DNA of 64,000 nt, taken from positions 34,750,001-34,814,000 of the forward strand of contig CM044320.1 in assembly GCA_024291935.2 (NCBI GenBank). Direction: 5' to 3'. A program made the translations under genes and the position numbers. Source of the DNA: Okapia johnstoni (lineage: Eukaryota; Chordata; Mammalia; Artiodactyla; Giraffidae). Shown one piece after another: positions 45,991 through 58,208 of this stretch. Below the pieces are notes generated by a model that saw nothing but the letters and a program-made list of their open reading frames with translations, did no database searches and was not told the origin of the DNA. Each line of letters opens with the position of its first letter. Position 1 is the stretch's first letter.

Positions 45991-47590
45991 TTCTAACACA
46001 TATCCAGTTTAAAAGAGCAGTTTTATTAACTCCCTTCTAAAACCTCACTGAAATGAAAACTCTGAAATGGAGCCCTAAATTGGAAGTGGAGATGACTGAG
46101 AAGACCAATATACAACATGCAGTGTATGCTGGGGAAACTCCCAAAGGCTTCCTATTTGGTGGAACCAGGTATCTCTAGAAGTGAAAATGTAGATGAAGCT
46201 TCAATTTGAAGGGAAGTTTGGAAGTTTGTTTAATAAACAGATCCCCACTCATTCTCTGCAAATTCTAGCAGAAACCTGAGATTAGGGGAAAAAAAAAAAA
46301 AAGAAGGTGGAAGGTGTCTGGACCAGGGATCACCAAGCATACTTGAAGATATAAATGTTATAATGAAATGGGATTGGGAGGACAGCAAGGTGAAAAGTTT
46401 TAAGCTGCTTATTGAGAACCTTACCCATTTTTCCCATCACAGCTCTCAGAATGCTGACAACCAAACAGGAAATTGGAAGATTCTTTAACTGAGGCATCTA
46501 GGCAGCCCACGATAAAAGACTTAACTGTATTGGTATCAGAAATCTCCCCAAGGAAACAACTCAGCCAGATTACTCTGCTCTTATGATCACAGTCCATAAA
46601 CCACAACTGCAAGCACAGATATGTTACTCAGCATTTTAGTGCTCTACTCTTTAAACATGAGCAAATAGTCAAGTATAAATAGAATACTTCTCATGAAAAG
46701 CAGAGATTAAAAAGGTTCTATGGAGACATGAAAAATTAAAAAAAACCACTATCATTAATTTCCTTAAAAGTAAGAGATTTTGCACCTATGAAACAGGAAG
46801 AGGGTGCCTTTTTAAAAGTCAAATGAAAGGATTAGAAATTTAAAATACAATAGAAAGTTTAAAAAACAACAGCAAGAGTCAGAAGATGAAGTATTAGGAG
46901 TCTTCCAGAGAACATTGTATAAAAATATGAAGAAATGGAAAATAGAAGTGAAAAGATGAGAAAATTAGGCAATCAGTTCAGGAGATTCTTTTGCTGAATC
47001 ACAGGATATTGAGGGGAAATAAAAAACAGAAAGTAAAATGCAGTAAATATAGTAATAATAATAATAGTATTAAAGTAAATCTTGCAAAATTGAAAGACAC
47101 GAGTTTCTAAATTGTAAGATACAAGTTTCTAGGTAGGGCTGTTACTAAGTTTGTCATTAAATTTTTGAGAAGCAAAGGTAAATAAAATACATAAAAGTTC
47201 TCATAAGAGGGAAACATTTATGCAAATGATAATGAATCAGAATGTAAGCAGACTCCTCAATAACCTTGAAAACTGCACAAATTTTCCCTAGAAAGCTACA
47301 CTCAGCCAAACTATAATATAAGTGTGAGGGTAGAATGAAAGCATTTTCAAGACAAAGGAGATACCAAAACTTATGCTTCTCATGTACCTTTTTCTGAAGA
47401 ATCTCCTGAAAGAGGTACTCTATCAAAACAAAGAAAGAACGTGCCTTTTCTGAGCCAGCTCCTGGAGGAGGTACTCTATCAAAACAAAGAAGTAAAGAAA
47501 GAAAAAAGAATCCAGTGGTATCTAGAAAGCTGAAGATAAGCTCCAGAGAAATGTAGCCAAACCCCTAGAAAAATAATGGAAATCCTAGAA
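45991..47590 (+). mobile_element. Old L1-like sequence with local duplication
   Basis: 46900-47500 ('gaaaatagaagtgaaaagat', 'ctacactcagccaaactata', 'tgagggtagaatgaaagcat') matches an old LINE-type repeat in sense. The region 46000-46880 is less certain. At 47389-47495 a unit of about 56 bp with 'ggtactctatcaaaacaaag' occurs twice in tandem. Confidence 0.45.
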
Positions 47591-48324
47591 TAGCTGACCT
47601 AGAGAACGACCAATCCTGGTTGGAGATATGTCCAGGAGATATGTCTGTCAAACTTTTTCTGTGAGAGCCAGTTAGTAATATTAAAAAAACTTACGGGCCA
47701 AGAGGCTTTCACAAGAAACAGCAAACTAGTGAGAAGAATAGAACCAGGCTTCCTTGTCCTTCTACTTGGGGAATTTTCTTTGGGGAAAATAACATTTTGC
47801 TTAATTGTGGTTCCATTAAATATTCCTATCATCAAAATGGTTACAAATACTTATTTATTAATGCCAATATCCAATGAGACTCTACATATTTCATCTTTAA
47901 CAATGTCTTTCACACAAATAAGTACTAGAAAATATTGGTATCAATCAATGAGTATATAATTTTAATTGAGCATATTCATTACTTGAAAAGTATTTGTAGA
48001 ATTAAATTCTTCTCATTTTGCACATCATTACAGTGCAGATTGATTATTTCCAATTGAAAATTAGATGAAAGCTCCTCAGTTACCGGGCAGATGAATTTTG
48101 AAATACGGAAATTTCATTTGCTGTTAGATCAATATGTGAAAAGCACTGATGAAGCTGTAATGTGAGCTCATAAATTTATGTAGGAATTGAGGTCTCACTT
48201 CCTTAACTGTTTATACAAAGGAAGTGCATAAAGTAGGTTGACTTTACTTATGATTCAGACATTCATTTTCTGAGGTGCAATTCCACAACCACATGCAGCT
48301 TTTAAAGTAATACATAAATAATTA
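47591..48324. other. Unassigned intronic sequence
   Basis: No exon or recognised repeat. 'ggagatatgtc' occurs twice close together at 47622-47645. Confidence 0.35.
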
Positions 48325-48805
48325 TGAAGAGTAGAGACACTACTCTGCTGACAAAAGTCCGTGTAGTCAAGACTATGGTTTTCCCAGTGGTCACGCACAG
48401 TTTTAAGAGCTGAACCATAAAGAAGGCAGAGTGCTGAAGAAGTGATGCCTTCAAACTATAGTGCTGGAGAACACTACTGAGATTCTGTCAAACAGCAAGA
48501 TCAAACCAGTCCATCTTAAGAGTAATCAACCCCAAATACTCATTGGAAGGACTGATGCTGAAGCTGAAACTCCAGTATTTTGGTCATCTGATGTGAACAG
48601 CTGACTCATTGGAAAAGTCCCTGATGCTAGGAAAGATTGAGGGCAGAAGGAGAAGAGGGCATCAGATGAGATGGCAGGATGGCATCACCAAAGCAGTGGA
48701 CATGGGCAAACTTCGGGAGATGGTGAGGGACAGAGAGGCCTGGCGTGCTGCAGTCCGCGGAGTCGCAAAGAGTCTGACGTGACTGGGTGATGGAACAACA
48801 ACAGC
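48325..48805 (+). mobile_element. BovB 3' end, old copy
   Basis: Sense, strongly diverged C-terminal and 3' part ending in 'gtgatggaacaacaacag'. CpG sites are largely decayed, so it is among the older BovB copies here. Confidence 0.82.
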
Positions 48806-49110
48806 AATGTGTATCATGTATAGAGACAAAAGTAAAGCACATTGTTGCTCGAGAAAATATTTGATACTGGCCCACAAACCAGAATTGAATTGAATGCTAT
48901 GATTTGTCCTCAATAAATAATTTAACTGTGTTTACAATCCTTAACAAAATAAAATTGATAAAGAACAACCACAGACCATTCATTAGTTCATGATCCTGTT
49001 TTTACTGAAATGTATGGTGGATTTAATGAATATTAAAGAATAGCTATACTTTTAAGCAATGAAGAGCAACATTTAAATCTTACAAAAATTAACTATAAGT
49101 TTTTAGCCCT

Positions 49111-51027
49111 AAATGACCTTCATCAGCTCAGTTCAGTTCAGTCGCTCAGTTGTGTCCGACTCTTTGTGACCTCATGAACCGTGGCACGCCAGGCCTCCCT
49201 GTCCATCACCAACTCCTGGAGTTTACCCAAATTCATATCCATTGAGTCGGTGATGCCATCCAACCATCTCATCCTCTATTGACCCCTTTTCCTGCTGCCT
49301 TCAATCTTTCCCTGCATCAGGGTCTTTTCCAATGAGTCAGTTTTTCACATCAGGTGGCCAAAGTATTGGAGTTTCAGCTTCAACATCAGTCCTTCCAGTG
49401 AAACTCAGGACTGATCTCCTTTAGGATGGACTGGTTGGATCTCCTTGTCCAAGGGACTCTCAAGAGTCTTCTCCAACACCACAGTTCAAAAGCAGCAATT
49501 CTTTAGCCCTCAGCTTTCTTAACCGTCCAACTCTCACATCCATACATGACTAGTGGAAGAAACATAGCCTTGACGAGACGGACCTTTGTTGGCAAAGTAA
49601 TGTCTCTGCTTTTTAATATGCTATCTAAGTTGGTCATAACTTTCCTTCCAAGGAGTAAGTGTCTTTTAATTTCATTGCCGCAGTCACCATCTGCAGTGAT
49701 TTTGGAGCCCCCCAAAATAAAGTCAGCCACTGTTTCCACTGTTTCCCCATCTATTTTCCATGAAGTGATGGGACAAGATGCCATGATCTTAGTTTTCTGA
49801 ATGTTGAACTTTAAGGCAACTTTTTCACTCTCCTCTTTCACTTTCATCAAGAGGCTCTTTAGTTCTTCTTCACTTTCTCCCATAAGGGTGGTGTCATCTG
49901 CATATATGAGGTTATTGATATTTCTCCCAGCAATCTTGATTCCAGCTTGTGCTTCCTCCAGCCTAGCATGTCTCATGATGTACTCTGCATATAAGTTAAA
50001 TAAGCAGGGTGACAGTGTACAGCCTTGACGTACTCCTTTTCCTATTTGGAACCAGTCTGTTGTTCCGTGTCCAGTTCTAACTGTTACTTCCTAACCTGCA
50101 GACAGGTTTCTCAAGAGACAGGTCATGTGGTCTGGTATTCCCATCTCTTTCAGAATTTTCCACAGTTTATTGTGATCCACACAGTCAAAGGCTTTGGCAT
50201 AGTCAATAAAGCAGAAATAGATGTTTTTCTGGAACTCTCTTGCTTTTTCGATGATTCAGTGGATGTTGGCAATTTAATCTCTGGTTCCTCTGGCTTTTCT
50301 AAAACATTGTACAGGAGACAGGGATCAAGACCATCCCCAAGAAAAAGAAATGCAAAAAAGCCAAATGGCTGTCTGAGGAGGCCTTACATGTAGCAGTGAA
50401 AAGAAGAGAAGCCAAAAGCAATGGAAAAAAGGAAAGATATATCCATTTGAATGCAGAGTTCCAAAGAATAGCAAGGAGAGATAAGAAAGCCTTCCTCAGT
50501 GATCAATGCAAAGAAATAGAAGAAAACAATAAAATGGGAAAGACTAGAGATTTTTTCAGGAAAATTAGAGATACCAAGGGAACTTTTCATGCAAAGATGG
50601 GCTCAATAAAGGACAGAAATGGCATGGACCTAATAGAAGCAGAAGATATTAAGAAGAGGTTGCAAAAATACACAGAAGCACTTTACAAAATAGATCTTCA
50701 CAACCCAGATAACCTCGATGATGTGATCACTCACCTAGAGCCAGACATCCTGAAATGCGAAGTCAAGTGGGCCTTAGGAAGCATCACTATGAACACAGCT
50801 AGTGGAGTTGATGAAATTCCAGTTGAGCTATTTCAAATCCTGAAAGATGGTGTTGTGAAAGTGCTGCACTCAATATGTCAGCAAATTTGGAAAACTCAGC
50901 AGTGGCCACAGAACTGGGAAAGGTCAGTTTTCATTCCAATCCCAAAGAAAGGCAATGCCAAAGAATGCTCAAACTACTGCACAATTGCACTCATCTCACA
51001 CGCTAGTAAAGGAAATGACCTTCATCA
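49111..51027 (-). mobile_element. 5'-inverted BovB with perfect 15-bp TSD
   Basis: AAATGACCTTCATCA at 49111-49125 is repeated exactly at 51013-51027. 49126-50309 is antisense BovB from the 3' end to the middle of RT; 50310-51012 is sense BovB from the linker to the RT fingers. On the element strand this is an inverted 5' arm joined to a normal 3' arm. The inverted arm ends at ISHASK and the 3' arm starts near the GFRKGRG region, so only a short piece (under about 100 nt) was lost. The sense frame 50396-51088 (230 codons) and minus frame 49503-49976 (YADD as IYADDTTL) are its coding remnants. Confidence 0.93.
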
Positions 51028-51739
51028 TGACCTATTTAATTGTAACATTATAGAAAGTGATTCTAGTAAGGAGTATTGGAAAAATTAGTAAGTAGAACTC
51101 TTTCTTCCACACTTAAAAAAACTAGTTATATAATAATGTGGATGTGATATTTTACACATATTTTATTTTTTAACAAAAAGTATTTATGATGAGAATTGTC
51201 AAAATATATTTTAACAAACTCATCAAAATACATGTGCAAATGGATGATTTTCCCTCCAAACTGTTAATTTTAGAGCAGTGCTTCTCAACTGAAGATGATC
51301 TAGTAAGCAAATACCAAGTATACTACTTGTAACAATACTCCCATCTCCACCCCCAGCAAGGAATTGTCAGTAGTGACAAGGTTAGAGAATGAATCATGCC
51401 ATAGAGAATATATCATGTTCCAGGGTGTGACCATTACTAAAACATTCTGGAAAGTATTCTTTCAGAATTGCCTTGTTTGAATATATTCATTAGTGGCAAA
51501 TCATCATCCCTTGTGAGGTATATTTTATTTTAGACTAAGTCTCATGACTCACAGGGGCAATGTAGTTCATTCATGAAATTCAACAAAATATGCAGGCAGA
51601 TATTCACAGTTACGTGAACATGCACAAAAAATTCACTGATTGTTTCTAGTTCAGAATTTGGTTAGAAAATGAAAGGTTTAGAGTTTTTATGTCACATTCA
51701 AAGATATTTATTGAAATAAATGAAATAATAAAGTTTTTT
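51028..51739. other. Unassigned intronic sequence
   Basis: No recognised repeat or exon. Confidence 0.4.
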
Positions 51740-51919
51740 TTCAATTTTTCATTTTTGTTTTATATTGGAGTATAGATGATTAACAATGTTGTGTTAGTTT
51801 CAGGTGTACAGCAAAGTGATTCAGTTACACACATATATGTACCTATTCTTTTTCAAGTCCTTTTCCCATTTAGGGTGTTACATAATATGGACCTGAGTTG
51901 CACATGCTATACAGTAGGT
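51740..51919 (-). mobile_element. Antisense L1 3' end, part 1
   Basis: 'attggagtatagatgattaa' and 'gtacagcaaagtgattcagt' are the reverse of an artiodactyl L1 3' UTR. It is interrupted by BovB and resumes after 53437. Confidence 0.7.
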
Positions 51920-53436
51920 ATTTGTTGGTTGTTGTTGTTAAGTTGCTCAGTTGGTTCCAGTTCTTTGCAACCCCATAGACTGCAGCACGCCAGGCTTCCC
52001 TGGTCTTCACAATCTCCCGGAGCTTGATCAAACTCATGTCCATTGATCGGTGATGCCATCCAATTATCTTATCCACTCTCATCCCTTTCTTCTCCTGCCT
52101 TCAATCTTTCCAGCAACAAGGTCTTTCCTAATGAGTCACTTCTTTGCATCTGGTGACCAAAGTACTGGAGCTTCAGCTTCAGCATCAGTCCTTCCCATGA
52201 ATATTCAGGATTGATTTCCTTTAGGATTGACTATCTTGATCTGCTTGCTGTCCAAGAGACTCTCAAGAGCCTTCTCCAACACCATAGTTCAAAAACATCA
52301 ATTCATCAGTGCACAGCCTTCTTTATGGTCCAACTCTCACATCCATACATGACTACTGGAAAAACCATAGCTTGACTAGACGGGCCTTTGTCAGCAAAGG
52401 AATGTCTCTGCTTTTTAAATATGCTGTCTAGGTTGGTCGTAAATTTTCTTCCAAGAAGCAAGCATCTTTTTAATTTCATGACTGCAGTCACCATCTTCAG
52501 TGATTTTTGAGCCCCCAAGAATAAAGTCTGTCACTGTTTCCATTGTTTCTCCATCTATTTGCCATGAAGTTATGGGACCAGATGCTATGATCTTCGTTTT
52601 TTGAATGTTGAGTTTTGAGCCAACTTTTTCATTCTCCTCTTTCACTTTCATCAAGAGACTCTTAGATCCTCTTCACTTTCTGCCATGAGGGTGATGTCAT
52701 CTGCATATCTCAGGTTACTAATATTTCTCTTGGAAATCTTGATTCCAGCTTGTGCTTCATCCAGCCAGTATTTTGCATGATGTGCTCTGCATAGAAGTTA
52801 AATAAGCAGGGTGACAATACACAGCCTTGACGTACTCCTTTCCTGATTTGGAACCAGTGCATTGTTACATGTCCAGTTCTAACTGTTGCTTCTTGACCTG
52901 CATATAGGTTTCTCAGGAGGCAGGTAAAGTGGTCTGGTATTCCCATCTCTTTCAGAATTTTCCACAGTTTATTGTGATCCACACAGTCAAAGGCTTTAGC
53001 ATAGTCAGTGAAGCAGAAGTAGATGCTTTTCTGGAACTCTCTTGCTTTTTCTGTGATCCATCGGATGTTGGCAATTTGATCTCCGGTTCCTCTGCCTTTT
53101 CTAAATCCAGCTTGTACATCTGAAAGTTCTCGGTTCATGTACTATTAAAGCCTGTCTTTGAGAATTTGAGCATTACTTTGCTTGCGTGTGAGATAAGTGC
53201 AACTGTGCGGTAGTTGAACATTGTTTGGCATTGCCTTTCTTTGAGATTGGAATGAGAACTGACCTTTTTCCAGTCCTGTAGCCATTGCTGAGTTTTCCAA
53301 ATTTGCTGGCATATTGAGTGCAGCACGTTAACAACATCATCTTTAAGGATTTGAAATAGCTCAACTGGAATTCCATCACCTACACTATCTTTGTTTATTG
53401 TGATGCTTCCTAAGGGATCCCAACCATTTGTTGGTT
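51920..53436 (-). mobile_element. BovB LINE, 5'-truncated, with 11-bp TSD
   Basis: ATTTGTTGGTT at 51920-51930 is repeated exactly at 53426-53436, and L1 sequence lies on both sides. The insert is antisense BovB from the 3' end through RT. Minus frames 52306-52518, 52415-52654, 52710-53138 (RT palm: AFDCVDHNKL, RQGCVLSPCLFN) and 53135-53379 follow in order. The YADD block at about 52700 keeps 'tgatgtcatctgcatatctc' but a frameshift precedes it. Confidence 0.92.
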
Positions 53437-54139
53437 ATCTGTTTTAAATATAGCTATGTATATATAGATTTCACAACCTTGACTGTCACCTAACTGTCAG
53501 CTGGGGAGGAGAGAGTCAAGGGAGACTTTCTTTGTAAATGTTCTTCTTCAACTCAAAATTTAAGAAAGAAGGATCCTCAAAAATATGGACTGAGAAGACA
53601 GTATAAGCTCTCAGGCCCATCCACCCTAAAAAAAAAAAATGTTAACTGAAGAACATAGTAGCTAACTCTCTTCATCTGTTTCCTGGATATATTCCTTTTA
53701 CTTAAATTGATGTTTTTGTCTTCAAACACTTCTAGTCAAATTTGACCCTTACTAGATAGAAATTGTGTTTGATATTCAATATCAATATGATATGGATTTA
53801 TCTTCGATATTCAACTAGTCTAGGTCTACGGTAGTTTTAAAATTATAAAACCCTTGAAAACCAAGGCTTTTTGAAACTTAGCTATTTGCAAATCCTGTCC
53901 TGAAATAATGTGAAACTATTTACACTTTTAATTTACCCACGTAGTGTGAATATTCACACCCTTCATCACAGAACTATTAATGTGTTTTATTTCAGGGGGC
54001 TTAATAACGTATGTATTACTTTTTGCCTTCATAAAATCTGAAAAGTTTCAAATTCCAAATTAGTATGTGTGAAACCAACAGGAATTGTAATAGTAGTTGC
54101 TTTTATTTGAAATAATCTTTTTTTTTTTCCCAAAAATTA
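53437..54139. other. End of interrupted L1, then unassigned intron
   Basis: 53437-53475 ('atctgttttaaatatagcta') continues the antisense L1 of 51740-51919. The rest is unassigned. Confidence 0.45.
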
Positions 54140-54767
54140 CTATGGTTTTTCATAATGAGGTATCACCTCATACTGGTTAGAATGGCCCTGATTTAAAAGT
54201 CTACAAATAATAAATGCTGGAGAGTGTATGAAGAAAGGGAACCATCTTACACTGTTGGGCAAATGTAAATTGGTGCATCTGCTATGGATAACAGTATGCA
54301 GGTTCCTGAAAAAACTAAAAGAGTTATCATATAACCCAGAAATCACACTCCTGGACATATATACAGAGAAAACTCTAATTTGAGAAGATGCATGCACCCC
54401 AATGTTCATAGCAGCATCATTTACAACAGCCAAAACATGGAAGCAACCAAAATGTCTGATGACATGAATGAATAAATGTGCTACACACACACACACACAC
54501 ACACACAATGGAATGCTATTCAGCCATAAAAAAAGAACAAATTAATGCCATTTATAGCAACATGGATGGACCTAGAGATTGTCATAGTGAGTGAAGTAAG
54601 TCAGAGAAAGACAAATATCACATGGTATTGCTTATATATGGAATCTATTCATGATATACAGATGAACTTATTTACAAAACAGAAATAGACTCACAGATAT
54701 AGAAACTAACCTTATAGTTACTACAGGGGACAGGAGGAGGCATAAATTTAGAATTTGGGATTAACAG
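54140..54767 (+). mobile_element. L1 3' end with (CA)n
   Basis: Sense L1 ORF2 end and 3' UTR: 'cacctcatactggttagaat', 'cccagaaatcacactcctgg', 'acaatggaatgctattcagc'. A (CA)13 run lies at 54482-54507, at the usual position for such runs in this L1 type. Confidence 0.82.
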
Positions 54768-54994
54768 ATAGGGCTTCTCAGGTGGCTCAGTGGTAGAGAA
54801 TCTGCCTGCCAATTCAGGAGACATGGGTTCAATCCCTGGGTCAGGAAGATCCCCTGGAGAAGGAAACGGCAACCCACTCCAGTTTTATTGCCTGGGAAAT
54901 CCTATGGACAGAGGATGCTGGTGGGCTACAGTCCAGGGGGTCACAAAAGAGTTGGACTGAACTCAAGTATGTATGTGTGTGTGTGTGTGTGTGT
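54768..54994 (+). mobile_element. Bov-tA SINE with (TG)n tail
   Basis: Sense Bov-tA from 'agggcttctcaggtggctca' to 'gttggactgaactcaagtat', ending in a TG microsatellite (54974-54994). Confidence 0.85.
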
Positions 54995-55881
54995 ATAAAA
55001 TTGGGAAAAACTAGACCAAAACATGTATACACTACAAAGTGAAGGGTTCTCAAGAATAGCAAAATGAGGGAAATACTATTGAGAAATATCAAGGGATTTT
55101 CTAATTGATTGCCTGTTCAAAGAAAGATACTACCTGTGTAGACAAAAGGAAGTTAGAGTTTGTAGCATTCTTCCAATCTACGAAATGCTACTTTAGCACA
55201 AAATATTTCTTAGTTTTTGAGAAGTGTTATATTTCTTCTTCAGAATTTTAGCCTTCTTTCTCTTTACCTGAAAATTTGAAATCTCTTAGGGTCCTTTATT
55301 ACTATTTCAGTGAAATGAGTAGTACCACTTTTCTCCCTAGATTTCTCATTTCAGATATTAGGACACAGAGTGAAATTTTTACCTCATTCATGGTGTCCAG
55401 CTCTCAACATCTTAACCTGGCAGGAGGACTAAACTAGTTGTAAATCTTACCACCCAGACCACACTTGATTATTGTGTGATGGGAAAGCTAAACATGAATA
55501 AAACAGCCTAGAACATTAGGGTGTTCTTGGAAGAATAAATACAAGTTGGAAGTCTTATGCGAATAGTGCAAAGTACAGGAAGGCAATCAATCATGTAAAC
55601 ATCAAATGAAAGGTTGGTAAGGAAGCCATTAGAGTCTTTTACGCTCTCCCTGTAATAAATGGCTTACTCCATTTTTTTTCCCTTTCACTCAGCTTGGAAA
55701 AGTGAATTCTGTGAAATCTCTTCAAGGAAACCAAGAGATTCTATACGTTCTTATTCTTGGTTAAAGATATGCTTTGAACAGAATAAGTTCAACCCATTGA
55801 ACATTTTTAGTTTATATAAAATGGGCACAAACATGTCATAGCATATACCTCCCTGACTTTTTCTCATCCTCCCACAAACAG
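54995..55881. other. Intron before the fourth visible exon
   Basis: No recognised repeat. It ends in the acceptor 'cctcccacaaacag' just before 55882. Confidence 0.5.
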
Positions 55882-55995
55882 GAAACAGTTAAGGCAGCAA
55901 TAATAGAAGAGCAAAAACGAAGTGAAAAGGCTGTGGAAGAGGCAGTGAAGAGAACGAGAGATGAACTGATAGAGTATGTAAAGGAACAGAAAAGG
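55882..55995 (+). CDS. CCDC91: CCDC91 coding exon (fourth visible), coiled coil
   Basis: This 114-bp exon encodes 38 residues, ETVKAAIIEEQKRSEKAVEE through ELIEYVKEQKR, phase 0 at both ends. It has a good acceptor (cctcccacaaacag) and a consensus donor (gtaagt). It joins in frame to the ISQ end of the exon at 31546. Coiled coil continues without proline or glycine. From family knowledge, a short C-terminal stretch and the stop codon should follow in further exon(s). None was seen in 55996-64000, so they are expected downstream of the window. Confidence 0.87.
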
Positions 55996-57206
55996 GTAAG
56001 TATCCCCTGAAGGGTTTTAATTTGTTCTTCCATAAACTGAAACATTGGCTTCCATACAATGATATGAAATTTTAAATTATTTAAAACATCCTTTTTCATC
56101 TAATTTAGGAATCATCTAATGTTTTTTCTTGTATAAGTATATATTCTAATAATTACATCTGTAAACATAAATTCCATTTGCTAATAAAAAAAGCATTGAA
56201 TAATTTCCTGCTGGATTCCCAGAAATGACCTATTTTCAATTTGACTTTACACTTAAAAAGAAAGTAGACAGGTATAGATTTTTTTTAAGTTTTTGCCATA
56301 AGTTTGTTATTTCTTATGTAATGGTTGTCAAAATTTGTATATACTCTTAAGGCATTCAGACTAGGTTAACACCACTGTGGTTCTAATAGATTTTATTACA
56401 GTTATCAAATTAGGGCTCTTCTGCCATAGTTCCATTTTGAGAACAAAATTCAGAATATGCTTGTCAGAATTTATAATGCATACTGAAGCTTTACAAAATA
56501 AAAGTCATTTTGGTTCAGTGTGGTTTTATTAATTTGTGAGTCTGAGCAGTGGCTGAAAATAATGTATTTAACAGCTTAATGTGTAGACTTTTCAAAAAAT
56601 CTTTATTTTTTTTTAGTATCCAGGATGAGAAACACTTAGGATGAGATGTTTAATGGTAATCTCTGTAATAAGCATGTTAAATTACAGTATATTATATAAT
56701 AACTTATATGGTGATTTCTCACACACTATTTTATGTCTTATTTATATGTTAAGTATTAAAGGACTAGATATTACACAATGTATGGTATTATATAACATAA
56801 TAAAATTATAAATAAAACATAAAACATCTGTGTAATGAGGATATTTGGCACAAGTAATGGTTGTCAAAATAAAAGATTACTCTTCAGTTAGCAGTTAAGT
56901 AGAAGAGTAATGACCCTCCTAGGAGTGTCATAAGAACTCATGATACCACTTTAGTTCCATACTCTTAATTTAAAATCAGTTTTGGTATGATAAAAGAAAA
57001 TATTTACTCCTCAATAGCTACCATTAAGTTTCAACAAAGAGTTTGTCAGCAGAGAAAAAAAAAATGCTAAATAAGCTTTCCAGATTAATTAATCACTCAC
57101 AGAAGCATTTCATGTGGGATTAAATCTCTGTGCAATTTATCTCAAGATGTTTTTAAAAGTAGCTTAACGCCCCCCCCCCCAAATTTTCTAATAGATACAT
57201 AACCTT
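55996..57206. other. Unassigned intronic sequence
   Basis: No recognised repeat. A C run of about 11 bases sits at 57170-57180, just before the next SINE. Confidence 0.4.
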
Positions 57207-57396
57207 CATAAGAGTGACTTAGCTGCTAAAGAATCCATCTGCAATGCGGGAGACCTAGGTTCAATTCCTGGGTTGGGTAGATCCCCTGGAGAAGGGAAAG
57301 GCTACCCACTCCAGTATTCTGGCCTGGGGAATTCCATGGACTGTATAGTCCTTGGGATCATGAAGAGTTGGACACAACTGAGGAATTTCACTTTCA
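57207..57396 (+). mobile_element. Bov-tA SINE
   Basis: Sense Bov-tA with the first bases of the tRNA head altered ('gtgacttagctgctaaagaa'), then a typical body ending 'cacaactgaggaatttcact'. Confidence 0.85.
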
Positions 57397-57634
57397 GAAG
57401 AGAAAATTCTGAGCCAGATGTCATCAACTGACCTTTCAGGAAGTGATATTTTCCCAGAAAACTCCCATTTACATGTGTATTCTCAAGGAGTTCATGTTAA
57501 ATAACCTACTTCAGAAGCAGTCATACAAGAAAAGAATTATAGATGCTTTCCACATGCACACAGGAATTGTGATAGTGAGAGAACACAGACTTGAAATAAA
57601 TTAAGAGCATTGTGGATGTATCCTTTTAAAAAAA
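57397..57634. other. Unassigned intronic sequence
   Basis: No recognised feature. Confidence 0.4.
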
Positions 57635-57711
57635 AACAAAAAAACTGAAGTATAGTTCATTTATAATGTTGTGTTAGTTTCATGTGTATAGTAAAGTGAT
57701 TTGGTTTTATA

Positions 57712-57750
<39 letters not shown>

Positions 57751-57880
57751 CAGATTCTTTTCCCTTAAAGATTATAACAAAATATTGAGTATAGTTCTTT
57801 GTATACACTAGATCCTTATTGGTTATCTGTTTTATATATAGTAGTTTGTATATGTTAATCCCAAACTCTTACAGATGTAT
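57635..57880 (-). mobile_element. Antisense L1 3' end with (TA)n
   Basis: 'ctgaagtatagttcatttat' and 'ggttatctgttttatatata' are the same antisense L1 tail type as at 51740. It is split by a TA run at 57716-57748. Confidence 0.7.
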
Positions 57881-58208
57881 TCTTTTTAATCATCTTTTCT
57901 TAACAATATATGGCCAGTTCTTATTTGAACACATACTTTGGATAAGAAATTATGTAAAATAGCAAACTTATTCATAAGGGTGTCTTAGATGAATATTTCT
58001 TTGATCAAAATGGAAATTTTCTCTTAAAAAAACTTAAAAATTGAATATTACTTTCCGCTCAAAAGTAATCTTGTGGCTACCATTAAAAATATTTAAAATG
58101 AGAACAGGAAATGTCTTTAGAGGAGTCTTCTGGTTCCTGTGTGAAGTAATTAACCCTTGAAGAGAACTGACAATGATCTCTGCCATTTAATGTGTGATCT
58201 TGCAAATT
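57881..58208. other. Unassigned intronic sequence
   Basis: No recognised feature. Confidence 0.4.

Noticed and set aside
50396..51088. A 230-codon open frame as a candidate host gene
   Set aside because: It is the linker and RT-finger part of BovB, enclosed by a 15-bp TSD together with the antisense 3' arm.
54482..54507. A regulatory Z-DNA element
   Set aside because: The (CA)n run sits at the usual position inside this L1 type; there is no separate evidence for function.
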